Below are positions 12,612 through 20,857 of a stretch of 64,000 nt of DNA, piece by piece; within the stretch, counting starts at the first letter, position 1; each line of letters starts with the position of its first letter. The position numbers and the translations under genes were made by a program. Origin of the DNA: Elioraea thermophila (ex Habib et al. 2022) (GTDB lineage Bacteria > Pseudomonadota > Alphaproteobacteria > Acetobacterales > Acetobacteraceae). The notes below the pieces were generated by a model. It searched no databases and was not told the origin of the DNA. It worked only from the letters and a program-made list of their open reading frames with translations. The stretch is from positions 310,001 through 374,000 of the forward strand of contig NZ_QMDI01000002.1 in assembly GCF_003336755.1 (NCBI RefSeq), in the 5' to 3' direction.

Positions 12612-12890
12612 CGTGCGGCGGTCAGCGGGCATCCGTTCGGCGGGCGATAGGGAGACGGGTGGGAGGGCGAGTCAAGGGACGCGGCGGGGTGGCGTGCCGC
12701 ACGGGGTCATGGCCGGTCGGCCCCTGTCGGCCCGCGAAGCCCGGCGATCCACCTCCGCATGCAGGCCCACCCGCGATCCCCGGCCGGTGGGGGGGGCAGG
12801 ACGGCCTCGCGCCCCCTCCCCGCCACGGCGTTGCCGGTCGACCTCGGCTTGCCGCCTCGGTCCGCCCGCCCTGCGCCGGACGACGCCCGC

Positions 12891-13427
12891 TCAGCCGCGC
12901 GCGATGCGTTCGAGCTCCGCCTTGACCAGACGCTCGACGAGAGGGGGGAGGTTCTCGTCCAGCCACGCCTTGAGGAGCGGGCGGATCTCCTGCCGGATCA
13001 TCTCCTCGAGGGTGAGGGTGGCGTGCCCGATCGGCGTTTCCGGCTTTGGCGGCAGCGGGGCTGCACCACCGGAGGTCGCGGCCCGCAACGCTGCGAAGGA
13101 GGCGGCGGCTGCCCCGGCCGCGGCGGCGCCGATCAGCCCCTCGCCGACCGCCGGCGCCGGGGCGGAGGGAGGTGGGGCGGATGGTGGCGGGATCCCGGCC
13201 CGCGTGTCGCGGCCCTCGCCCGCCGCATCCTCGGCAACGAGCATCTGCTCCGTCAGCTCCACCACCTCGGCGGAGGTGGCAGACGGGGCGGGCTTCGGCT
13301 CGGCGGCCACCTCGTCGTCGAGGATGCGTCGGATGGAGGCCAGGATGTCCTCCATCGACGGGTCGCCGTCGGTGGTCGTCTTCGTCTGGCCTCCCGCCGG
13401 TGCCGGCGTGCTGCCCGGTGTCGTCAT
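12891..13427 (-). CDS. popZ: PopZ-like pole-organising protein (DUF2497)
   Basis: 178 residues with the layout of PopZ, the polar scaffold that captures ParB-parS and cell-cycle kinases in alphaproteobacteria. The N-terminal hub-binding helix is PSMEDILASIRRILDDE (about 23-39). An acidic then Pro/Ala-rich disordered middle (about 40-125) follows, and then the C-terminal oligomerisation helices with LEEMIRQEIRPLLKAWLDENL and VERLVKAELERIARG. It lies ten bases after the TolC-like gene, an order also seen in related genomes. Its binding to CckA pathways is known for Caulobacter; for this organism it is inference. Confidence 0.87.
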   Translation of the reverse strand: MTTPGSTPAPAGGQTKTTTDGDPSMEDILASIRRILDDEVAAEPKPAPSATSAEVVELTEQMLVAEDAAGEGRDTRAGIPPPSAPPPSAPAPAVGEGLIGAAAAGAAAASFAALRAATSGGAAPLPPKPETPIGHATLTLEEMIRQEIRPLLKAWLDENLPPLVERLVKAELERIARG

Positions 13428-13437
13428 CGTCCGATCC

Positions 13438-14823
13438 TCATCTGCCGGAGCGCGGCACCGTCGGATCGGTGCCGAACCAGCGGTCGCGCGTCGCGGTGTA
13501 GTGTTCGAGCGGGTCGTAGAGGGTCACGGGCAGGGCGAGATCGCGCGCCGTCAGACGCCCCGCGGTGGCGGCGAGCGCGTAAGAAGCGACCACCAGATCC
13601 CGTGTTGCGCGCACGAGGGCCACGCGCGAATCGAGGAGTTCCTGTTCGGCATTGAGCACGTCGAGGGTGGTGCGGCTGCCGACCAGGGCCTCGCGCTGCA
13701 CGCCCTCGAGCGCGATCTCGTTCGCCCGCACCTGAGCCTGACGGGCGGTGATCTGCGCCCGGCTGGAGTTCAGCGTTTCCCAGGCCCGGCGCGCGGTCTC
13801 CACCACCTGGCGGCGGGCATCGAGCACCGCTTCGCGCGCCCGTGCCGCCTCCTGCTTCGCCTGGCGCACCCGGGCGTGCTCCTGCCCGCCCTGGAAGATC
13901 GGCACCGACAGGGCGGCGACGATCTGCGAACCGGTGGCGCGGGTGCGCTCCTGGGCGACGTTGTCGTTGCGGAACGCGCTCGCTTCCAGGTTCACGCTGG
14001 GCAGCAGTTCGCCGAAGACGACGTCGATGTTGGCGATCGCCGCCTGCTCGTCATAGAGCGCGCGCAGCACCTGGGGGTTGTTCGCCTCGGCGAGGCGCGC
14101 CGCCTCGTCGGCGGTGGCGGCGATGGGGCGGATGGCGGGCGGGGCGACCAGATTGCGGGGCGGTTCGCCGATGACGCGTTCGTAGAACGCGCGGCTGGCC
14201 TCGAGCTCGCCCAGGGCGGCCAGACGCTGCGCCCGCGCACCCTCGAGCCGGGCCTCCGCCTGGGCGACGTCCGTGCGGGTGATTTCGCCCACCCGGAAGC
14301 GGTCGCGCGCCGCCTGCAGCTGGCGTTCGAGCACACGCACGTTGTTCTCGGCCAGCCGCAGCACCTCCTGGTCACGGATCACGTTCACGTAGGCCGTGAT
14401 GGCGTCGAACAGCACCTGCTGTTCCACCGCGATCAGGTTGGCCCGCTCGGCCAGCACCTGGTTTTCGGCCCGGCGGATCTGCGCCGTCGTCCGCCCGCCG
14501 CGATAGAGCGGCTGCACGAGGGTGGCGGAGGCGGAGAACAGGCCGCGATCGTCATCACGCGACACGCCGCGCACGCGCGTCGTTCCTTCCGCGGCACCGG
14601 CGCGGCTCTGCACCGTGACGGTCGGGCGCCAGCCGGACAGGGCCTGCGGCACGTTCTCGTCCACCGCCCGCAGCCGGGCGCGCGCCGCCTGCAGGGTCGG
14701 GTTGTTGGCGTAGGCCTGGGCCAGGGCCTGCTGCAGCGTCTGCGCCGAGGCCGGCTGCCCGGCCAGCACGACCGCCACCCCGAGAACCGCACCCGCCAGA
14801 CCCAAGTGCCGCATCGTCCTCAT
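13438..14823 (-). CDS. tolC: TolC family outer membrane channel
   Basis: Outer-membrane exit duct for type I secretion or efflux. 461 residues. A signal peptide (about 1-28, ending GQPASAQ) is followed by two repeats of helical hairpin and beta hairpin. Family markers are LQQALAQAYANNPTLQAARARL near the mature start, FSASATLVQPLYRGG, and the matching second-half LSVPIFQGGQEHARVRQAK and VGSRTTLDVLNAEQELLDSRV. ATG 14823 is used; ATG 14814 is an alternative. No ABC or RND transporter partner is adjacent, so the channel probably serves several systems. Confidence 0.92.
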   Translation of the reverse strand: MRTMRHLGLAGAVLGVAVVLAGQPASAQTLQQALAQAYANNPTLQAARARLRAVDENVPQALSGWRPTVTVQSRAGAAEGTTRVRGVSRDDDRGLFSASATLVQPLYRGGRTTAQIRRAENQVLAERANLIAVEQQVLFDAITAYVNVIRDQEVLRLAENNVRVLERQLQAARDRFRVGEITRTDVAQAEARLEGARAQRLAALGELEASRAFYERVIGEPPRNLVAPPAIRPIAATADEAARLAEANNPQVLRALYDEQAAIANIDVVFGELLPSVNLEASAFRNDNVAQERTRATGSQIVAALSVPIFQGGQEHARVRQAKQEAARAREAVLDARRQVVETARRAWETLNSSRAQITARQAQVRANEIALEGVQREALVGSRTTLDVLNAEQELLDSRVALVRATRDLVVASYALAATAGRLTARDLALPVTLYDPLEHYTATRDRWFGTDPTVPRSGR

Positions 14824-14994
14824 CCGTCGGCTCGCCTTCGCCCCAACGTCACCATGCCGCGCGGGCGACGCCTCGCCGACCGCCGGCACCCTACACCGGC
14901 GAGTATGAACGAAGCGTTCCCGTCGCCAGAGCAACCGCACCATCGCATGTTGCGGCGCGCTCCGCCACGCGGTGGCGATGCCGCCGCGGCCGGC

Positions 14995-15651
14995 TCAGAA
15001 CACGAAGCCCCGTTTGCGGCGGAACTCCGGCAACAGCGGGGTGCCGGCATCGAACAGCTCGAGCCGCGTCGCCACCCCGGCAACGCGCACCCAGCGCACC
15101 GCCCGTCCCAGCACCCCGGGCTGACCGGTCGTCTCCACCGTCACCAGTCGCCCGCCCTCGGCGAGTTGGTTCAGGATCGTCTCGGGCACGACCTCGACCC
15201 CGCCGTCGATCAGGATCACGTCGTAGGGTGCCTCCGGTGGCCAGCCTTCGGTGAGCGGCCCGGCGACGGCCAAGACGTCATCGGCGCCGAGGGCGGCGAG
15301 GCCGGCCTGCAGATCCGCCAGCCGTTCCGGGCTTTCCAGCGCGATGACCGAGGCGACGAGACGTGAGAGGAGGGCAGCGCCGTATCCCGCACCGGCGGCG
15401 ATGACGAGGGCGCGGTCGGTCGCAGCGGGCTCGGCCGCCTGCACCAGGCGGGCGTGCGCCATCGGCTCGATCAGCCACCGCCCGGGGGTCAGCGGGACGT
15501 CCGCATCCACGTAGGCCATGGCGCGTTTGGCCGGCGGCAGGCAGGCCTCGCGCGGCAGGGCGAGCATCGCCTCGATCACGCGCGGATCGACCACGCCGTT
15601 GGGCCGAAGCTGGCCCTCCACCATATTCAGGCGGGCTTGCGCAAAATCCAT
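14995..15651 (-). CDS. Protein-L-isoaspartate O-methyltransferase-like protein
   Basis: 218 residues with the Pcm-family Rossmann methyltransferase fold. The N-terminus MDFAQARLNMVEGQLRPNGV is typical of the alphaproteobacterial Pcm-like subgroup that is usually found beside tolC. The SAM-binding motif I is altered (VIAAGAGYGAALLSRL), motif II region is YDVILIDGGVEVVP, and the end is EFRRKRGFVF. In many genomes it precedes tolC, as here (171-base gap). True isoaspartate repair activity is unproven for this subgroup, so I leave out the pcm symbol. Confidence 0.83.
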   Translation of the reverse strand: MDFAQARLNMVEGQLRPNGVVDPRVIEAMLALPREACLPPAKRAMAYVDADVPLTPGRWLIEPMAHARLVQAAEPAATDRALVIAAGAGYGAALLSRLVASVIALESPERLADLQAGLAALGADDVLAVAGPLTEGWPPEAPYDVILIDGGVEVVPETILNQLAEGGRLVTVETTGQPGVLGRAVRWVRVAGVATRLELFDAGTPLLPEFRRKRGFVF

Positions 15652-15748
15652 GCTGAGGCTTTCCGAACGGGACCGGCAGGATCGGCGCGGCTTATACGGG
15701 CTTGCGGCGTGCCGCGCCAGCAGCCCCCCAGGGTCTCGCACGGCGGCA

Positions 15749-15777
15749 TTGACCGCCTTCGCCCGCGCGCCTATTCG
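15749..15777 (+). promoter_or_regulatory. Sigma-70-type promoter for the tRNA-Cys/tRNA-Asn pair
   Basis: A -35 TTGACC (15749-15754), 17-base spacer and -10 TATTCG (15772-15777) sit eleven bases before the first base of tRNA-Cys. The very short leader would be normal for a tRNA operon. Confidence 0.65.
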
Positions 15778-15788
15778 CGGCAAGAGGC

Positions 15789-15862
15789 GGCCCGGTGGCA
15801 GAGTGGCCATGCAGGGGACTGCAAATCCCCGGACGTCGGTTCGATTCCGGCCCGGGCCTCCA
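15789..15862 (+). tRNA. tRNA-Cys (GCA)
   Basis: Cloverleaf of 74 bases. Acceptor arms GGCCCGG and CCGGGCC pair fully, the anticodon GCA is at 15821-15823, the T-loop carries GGTTCGATTCC, the discriminator is T and CCA is encoded (15860-15862). Confidence 0.96.
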
Positions 15863-15917
15863 CGCGTCACGGGTCCTTGCAACCGCGCGCTCGCTGCCGT
15901 ATCTCCTTGCCAAGCGT

Positions 15918-15993
15918 TCCCCGATAGCTCAGCTGGTAGAGCAGCGGACTGTTAATCCGCGTGTCGCAGGTTCGAGCCCTGCTCGGGGAGCCA
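15918..15993 (+). tRNA. tRNA-Asn (GTT)
   Basis: Cloverleaf of 76 bases. Acceptor arms TCCCCGA and TCGGGGA, D-arm TAGCTCAGCTGGTAGAGC, anticodon GTT at 15951-15953, T-loop GGTTCGAGCCC, discriminator G and encoded CCA (15991-15993). Probably co-transcribed with tRNA-Cys 55 bases upstream. The gene next to it is a likely defence gene, which is a common place for foreign insertions. Confidence 0.96.
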
Positions 15994-16040
15994 TCGGCCG
16001 TATCCTCCGGGAACACCCCTTGGCTGTCGCGACCGGGCAA

Positions 16041-16060
16041 GGCGCCGGTTCACCGGTGCC
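16041..16060 (+). terminator. Hairpin after tRNA-Asn, possible terminator
   Basis: Near-perfect inverted repeat GGCGCCGG-TTCA-CCGGTGCC with one G-T pair, 48 bases after the tRNA. No T-run follows. Confidence 0.35.
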
Positions 16061-16100
16061 CGGCGGTCGGCCCGGGCGGCGAGCTTCGTGCCTTTCCCGC

Positions 16101-16130
16101 TTTGGCCCTTTGGCCCTTTGGCCCTTTGGG
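16101..16130. repeat. Short tandem repeat, 8-base unit
   Basis: TTTGGCCC is repeated three times (16101-16124) and followed by a partial unit TTTGGG. It lies in the 267-base gap between tRNA-Asn and the ATPase-DUF4435 gene, which otherwise shows no gene. Eight-base units are prone to slippage. Confidence 0.75.
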
Positions 16131-16260
16131 CAGGCCGGCGACGTGCGCCGAAACGCGCTTGCCTTTAGGATTGATGTCCTATAAACCGCCGCCGCGTGAC
16201 GCGCCAGGGGCGAGGCGCGACGCCTTGGAGTTCGGCATCGCGTGGAGGAAGCATTCGGCC

Positions 16261-18006
16261 ATGACCGACAATACGGTGCCGCAAACGTTCGCGATCACCA
16301 TCCCGCTGATGGGTGGACCGGAGCCGGGGAAGCCCGAGAAACCGCTTGAGGTCCCGCTCCGGAGAGGCGAGCTCCTGTTCGTCGTCGGCCCGAACGGGTC
16401 GGGCAAGTCCGCTTTGGCACGATGGCTCGCCGCCGCCTTCCAAGGCCGGGCGCGCTGGATCAAGGCACTCCGGCGAAACTGGTTCTCCTCCGCGCGCCTG
16501 AACATTCCTCCGGCCGCCGCCTCGGAAGTCGAGAACTATCTCAGTCAAGAATCGACAAACCGCTACAGCCGCGTTCGGGAACTTGGATCTTATTCCAACG
16601 AAGGACCCATCCAGTCCGCCCTGTTCCGGCTTTTGGAAGCCGACCAGGCGTCGGATCGCACATTCCGCGATGAGGTCCGCAACAACCCTGAAGCGGCCGC
16701 CGACCTCTGCCGCGAGCCCCGTCCGTCGGAGCGGCTGAACGCCCTCCTGGGCTCAGCCGGCCTGCGCATCGCGATCCGCCCGTCCGGCTGGGCGCTGGAG
16801 GCCACCCGTGCCGGGAAGACCTTCGGCGCCGACGAAATGTCCGACGGCGAACGCGCCGCCGTGCTGCTCGCCGCCGAGATCCTGACCGCCGGAGCCGACA
16901 CGCTGCTGATCATCGACGAACCGGAACGGCACCTGCACCGCGCCATCTCCGCCCCGCTTCTCGCCGCCCTGTTCGCCGAACGGCCAGACTGCGCCTTCAT
17001 CGTCCTCACCCACGACCTCTCGCTGGTCACCGCCCACCCCGGCGCCCGCGTCCTGATCCTGCGCGACTGCCGTCTCAGCGAGAACGGCAATGACGACCGC
17101 TGGGACGCCCACCTGCTCGATCCCGCGGGCCCGATCCCCGACGACGTGCTCGAGGCGATCCTCGGCGCGCGGCGCGTGATCCTGTTCGTCGAAGGCAACG
17201 AATCGAGCCTCGACCGGCGGGTCGCGGAAATCCTGTTCCCCGGCGTCACCGTCGTTCCCCGCGGCGGGTGCGAACACGTGATCCGCGCCGTGGAGGCCGT
17301 TCGCGCGCTCCGAGCCCGAGACCCCTCAGCCGCTTGGATCGAAGCCTTCGGCCTGATCGACCGCGACGCGCGCAGCGACGAGGAGGTCCAGCAGCTCTCG
17401 ACGAGAGGCGTCCACGCCCTCGCCGTCAGCGCCATCGAAGGCGTCGTCTTCCACCCGGACGTCATTGCCGCGGTCGCGAACGGACAGGCCGAGCACCTGG
17501 GCTATGATGACGAAAGTCTGGGCGAGGCCGCCCTCGCTCGCGCCCGCGACATCCTGCGCGCTGCCCGAGACCGGCTGATCGGTGCGCGCTGCGAACAACG
17601 TCTGCCCGAGCGGCTACTGCGCGCCATCAACGTGAAGGAGGCGGGCTTCTGGAGCCGGAACGAAATCCGCGTCGAGGGCCTTCCGGCGGCGCTGCACGCC
17701 GAGGAGGAAGCAGCATTCCCGACCGAGATCCGAAACGACGACCTGCCACGCCTCGTCGCACGCTATCCCGTCAAGGCGGCGACCGGGCTCGGCAAAGCCG
17801 TGGCAGAGGCCTTACGGTTCCGCACCGAAAGCGATTTCCTTGCCTGCGCCCTGCAAGCGCTGCGCACCGACGACGGCCTCCGCGCCACCGTCCGCCGCCT
17901 GTTCGGCGACTTGCCCGCCGCCATCGACGCAGCACTCGCGCGCAGCCTCACCCGGCCTTCCGCCGCGACGAACACGCAACCGACGCCCCCCGTGCAAGCC
18001 GCGTAG
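16261..18006 (+). CDS. AAA/ABC-type ATPase fused to DUF4435 (TOPRIM-like), candidate fused PARIS defence protein
   Basis: 581 residues in two parts. The N-terminal ABC-type ATPase has Walker A GPNGSGKS (43-50), a signature-like MSDGERAAVLLA (193-204), Walker B TLLIIDEPE (214-222) and H251 in VLTHD. The C-terminal DUF4435 part starts near 300 with ILFVEGNESSLD (E311) and GLIDRDA (D367, D369), the acidic residues of a TOPRIM-like nuclease. This is the domain order of AriA plus AriB of PARIS, where AriB is a DUF4435 effector released when AriA senses a phage anti-restriction protein; fused versions are known. OLD-family nucleases are the alternative. GGAGG is twelve bases before the ATG. It stands alone after tRNA-Asn, suggesting acquisition. 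Confidence 0.75.
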   Translation: MTDNTVPQTFAITIPLMGGPEPGKPEKPLEVPLRRGELLFVVGPNGSGKSALARWLAAAFQGRARWIKALRRNWFSSARLNIPPAAASEVENYLSQESTNRYSRVRELGSYSNEGPIQSALFRLLEADQASDRTFRDEVRNNPEAAADLCREPRPSERLNALLGSAGLRIAIRPSGWALEATRAGKTFGADEMSDGERAAVLLAAEILTAGADTLLIIDEPERHLHRAISAPLLAALFAERPDCAFIVLTHDLSLVTAHPGARVLILRDCRLSENGNDDRWDAHLLDPAGPIPDDVLEAILGARRVILFVEGNESSLDRRVAEILFPGVTVVPRGGCEHVIRAVEAVRALRARDPSAAWIEAFGLIDRDARSDEEVQQLSTRGVHALAVSAIEGVVFHPDVIAAVANGQAEHLGYDDESLGEAALARARDILRAARDRLIGARCEQRLPERLLRAINVKEAGFWSRNEIRVEGLPAALHAEEEAAFPTEIRNDDLPRLVARYPVKAATGLGKAVAEALRFRTESDFLACALQALRTDDGLRATVRRLFGDLPAAIDAALARSLTRPSAATNTQPTPPVQAA

Positions 18007-18116
18007 CCGCCGGCGCCGCCACGCCGAACGCCTTCGACCGCGCCGCCCCTTCGGCCGCCCCCCCGTCACCGCCCCGCGGTTGCACCCGCCCCCCTCCCCC
18101 GCGAGGCTTGCCGGCC

Positions 18117-20726
18117 ATGAAGCCCTTCGCCCGCTTCCCGAGCGCGACCCTGGCCCGGCTCTATCGCCCCGCCTCCGTCCTCCTGGTCGGCCACGCGCAG
18201 GCCGCGCCGCTCGCTGCCTTCCGCGCCGGCCTCGCCGCCGGCAACTTCCCAGGCCCCATCACCACCATCTCCACCGACCACCTCGCCGTGGCGCAAACCC
18301 TCGGCGAGCCGCCGCCCGATCTCGCCATCGTCGCCACCGAGGGCGAGCCCGGCCCCATCCTCGCCGCCCTCGCCCGGCTCGGCGTCGGCGGCGCCGTCCT
18401 GCCCGGCCCCGCCCCGCCCGAGGGCCCCTCGCCGCTGCCCTTCCTCGGCGGCGACTCGCTCGGCCTCATCGTGCCGGGGCGAAACCTCAACGCCTCCCCG
18501 CTCGTGCCGACCCCGCCCGCGGGCCCGATCGCGCTCATCGGCCAATCCCGCGGCGTGTTGCGCACCGTCATCGCCTACGCGGCGGCGCGCAACTTGGGGT
18601 TCGCCTTCATCGCCGGGCTCGGCCGCAACGAGGGGGTCGGCTTCGCCTCCACGCTCGACTGGCTGACGCGCGAGCCCTCGGTCGGGGTCGTGCTCCTCGA
18701 GATCGAACGGATCCGCGACCGCCGCGGCTTCCTCTCCGCGCTCCGCAGCATCGCCCGGACGCGCCCCGTGGTGGCGATCCGCACGGCGCCCGACCCGCGC
18801 GACCGCACGACCGACCTTTCGCCCGACCAGGTCTTCGCCGCCGCGCTGCGCCGCGCGGGCGCCCTCTGCGTCGAAGGGCTCGAGGAGATGTTCGCCGCCG
18901 TGGCCGCTTTGCCGCGCGCGCGCGGGCTGCGCGGCGAGCGGATCGCGGTGATCGCGCGCAGCAGGGCCCTGGCCCGATTGACGGAACGGGCGCTCGCCGG
19001 CCACGGCCTCGCCCTGGCCCGGCCCCCGCCGGTGGCGGTGCCGGCCCTCTCCACCCTCCTGCCGCCGGCCCAGGCGGCGGAGAACCCCTTCGTCCTGCCA
19101 CCCCGCACCCCGCCGACCCGCCAGGCGGAGCTCGCCGCGGCCCTGGCCCAACTCGACCTCGCCGATGCCGCGATCGTCGTCCATGTGCCGGAGCGGCCGG
19201 GGACGGCCGAGACGGTGTCACCCGTCGCCGAGGCGCTCGCCACCGCCGCCGGGCTCACCCGCCGCCTCCCCCTGCTCGCGGTCTGGCCCGGCGAGACCGC
19301 CGCGGGGGTCGATCGCGCCCGACTGGAGCAGGCCGGCATTCCGAGCTTTCCCACGCCCGAGGAGGCGGCGGCGGCGGCGGCACTGCTGGTCGAGCATCGG
19401 CGGGCGCGCGAGGCGGCGCGCGAGTTGCCGCCGCGCCGCGTGGTCGGCATCGAGCCGGATCGCGCGGCGATCGAGTCCCTGTTCGCCGCCACCCGCGCCG
19501 AAGGCCGGACGGCGCTGACCGAGGACGAGGCGCTCGCCCTCGTCGCCGCCTACGGCATCGCCGTGGTGCCGACCCGTGTCGCCGCCGACCCGGCTTCGGC
19601 CGCCCGCGCCGCCGCCGAGCTCGGCTTTCCGGCCGTGCTGAAGATCCGCTCGCCCGACCTGCCGCGCAAGACGGAGGCAGGCGGGGTGGTGCTCGACCTC
19701 GCCGATGCCCACGCGGTGCGGCGCGCCGGCGAGGAGATGCTCGTGCGCGTGCGGGCCGCCGCCCCGGAGGCTCGGCTCGAAGGCTTCGTCGTGCAGCGCC
19801 AGGCGCCCCTGCGCGGTCTGCAGGAACTCCAGATCCGCGTCGGGCGCGATCCGTTGTTCGGGCCGGCCCTCCTGTTCGGCGCCGGCGGCACCAAGGCCTC
19901 CGTCATCGGCGACGTCGCCGCCGCCTTGCCGCCGCTCAACCTGGCGCTGGCGCGCGACCTCGTCTCCCGGACCCGGATCAGCCGGGTCCTCGAGGGCTTG
20001 CGCGACCAGCCGGCGATCGACCTCGAGGCGCTGGCGGAGGCGCTGGTGCGGGTGAGCCAGCTCGTCGTCGATCGGCCCGACCTCCTCGCCCTCGACATCA
20101 ACCCCCTGCTGGCCGGCCCTGCGGGCGTGATCGCGCTGGATGCGGGAGCGACGGTCGCGCCCGAGCCCGCCTCCGGCACGGCGCATCTCGCGATCGCGCC
20201 CTACCCGGCCGAGTTCGAGGAGACGGTGCGGCTGAAGGATGGGCGCGCGGTGCTGATCCGCCCCATCCGGCCGGAGGACGCCGAGGCGCATCTCGACTTC
20301 TTCCGCCGCCTCTCACCCGAGGATGTGCGGCTGCGGTTCTTCGCCCCGGTGAGCGACCTGCCACCCGAGCAGGTCGTGCGCCTCACCCAGATCGACTACG
20401 ATCGCGAAATGGCGTTCATCGGCGTTGCCGAGGGACCGGGGGGCATGCCGGAGACGCTCGGCGTGGTGCGCATCGTGCGCGAACCGGGCGGCGAGGAGGG
20501 CGAATTCGCCGTCATCGTGCGCTCCGACCTGAAGGGTTCGGGGCTAGGCACCCTGCTCATGCGCAAGGCGATCGCCTGGGCGAAGGCGGCGGGACTGGCG
20601 GCGGTGGTCGGCGAGGTGTTGGGGGAGAACCGTCCCATGCTCGCCTTCGTGCAGAGGCTCGGCTTCAGCCTCGCGCCGCACCCCGACGACCCCGAGCTCA
20701 GGATCGCGCGTCTTCCGCTGCGCTGA
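18117..20726 (+). CDS. Pat/YfiQ-type protein lysine acetyltransferase (acyl-CoA synthetase-like plus GNAT)
   Basis: 869 residues: a degenerate NDP-forming acyl-CoA synthetase region (about 1-460), an ATP-grasp-like region (about 480-680, with FPAVLKIRSPDLPRKTEAGGV and LFGAGGT) and a C-terminal GNAT domain (about 690-869, with RPIRPEDAEAHLDFF and GSGLGTLLM). The phosphohistidine motif HTGAL of true synthetases is TTDLS here (231-235), so it should not make acyl-CoA. That loss is typical of Pat enzymes that acetylate and silence acyl-CoA synthetases. The first Rossmann loop is also eroded (VLLVGHAQAA). ATG 18117 is chosen over an upstream TTG. No cognate acs gene is adjacent. Confidence 0.85.
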   Translation: MKPFARFPSATLARLYRPASVLLVGHAQAAPLAAFRAGLAAGNFPGPITTISTDHLAVAQTLGEPPPDLAIVATEGEPGPILAALARLGVGGAVLPGPAPPEGPSPLPFLGGDSLGLIVPGRNLNASPLVPTPPAGPIALIGQSRGVLRTVIAYAAARNLGFAFIAGLGRNEGVGFASTLDWLTREPSVGVVLLEIERIRDRRGFLSALRSIARTRPVVAIRTAPDPRDRTTDLSPDQVFAAALRRAGALCVEGLEEMFAAVAALPRARGLRGERIAVIARSRALARLTERALAGHGLALARPPPVAVPALSTLLPPAQAAENPFVLPPRTPPTRQAELAAALAQLDLADAAIVVHVPERPGTAETVSPVAEALATAAGLTRRLPLLAVWPGETAAGVDRARLEQAGIPSFPTPEEAAAAAALLVEHRRAREAARELPPRRVVGIEPDRAAIESLFAATRAEGRTALTEDEALALVAAYGIAVVPTRVAADPASAARAAAELGFPAVLKIRSPDLPRKTEAGGVVLDLADAHAVRRAGEEMLVRVRAAAPEARLEGFVVQRQAPLRGLQELQIRVGRDPLFGPALLFGAGGTKASVIGDVAAALPPLNLALARDLVSRTRISRVLEGLRDQPAIDLEALAEALVRVSQLVVDRPDLLALDINPLLAGPAGVIALDAGATVAPEPASGTAHLAIAPYPAEFEETVRLKDGRAVLIRPIRPEDAEAHLDFFRRLSPEDVRLRFFAPVSDLPPEQVVRLTQIDYDREMAFIGVAEGPGGMPETLGVVRIVREPGGEEGEFAVIVRSDLKGSGLGTLLMRKAIAWAKAAGLAAVVGEVLGENRPMLAFVQRLGFSLAPHPDDPELRIARLPLR

Positions 20727-20794
20727 ACGCCGCGGTCGTTGCGGAGCCCGGCGGCGAGTCGTGGGGACGAGGACGTCCCGACCGCCCCCATCGG

Positions 20795-20817
20795 TGCCCG
20801 CCCTGCGCGCGCGGGCA
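20795..20817. terminator. Hairpin between convergent genes
   Basis: TGCCCGC (20795-20801) and GCGGGCA (20811-20817) form a seven-base stem with a nine-base loop in the 131-base gap between the acetyltransferase and the XRE regulator. No T-run. Confidence 0.4.
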
Positions 20818-20857
20818 GGGGCGAAGCTCGCAGCTGACGACGCCGACCGCCGCCGCG

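Noticed and set aside
12612-12890. Regulatory leader or promoter before valS
   Set aside because: A TTGACT box (12670-12675, minus strand) exists but no -10 lies at proper spacing, and no T-box features are visible.
15918-18100. Attachment-site duplication flanking the defence-like gene
   Set aside because: I looked for a second copy of the tRNA-Asn 3' end downstream of the gene and found none, and there is no integrase.
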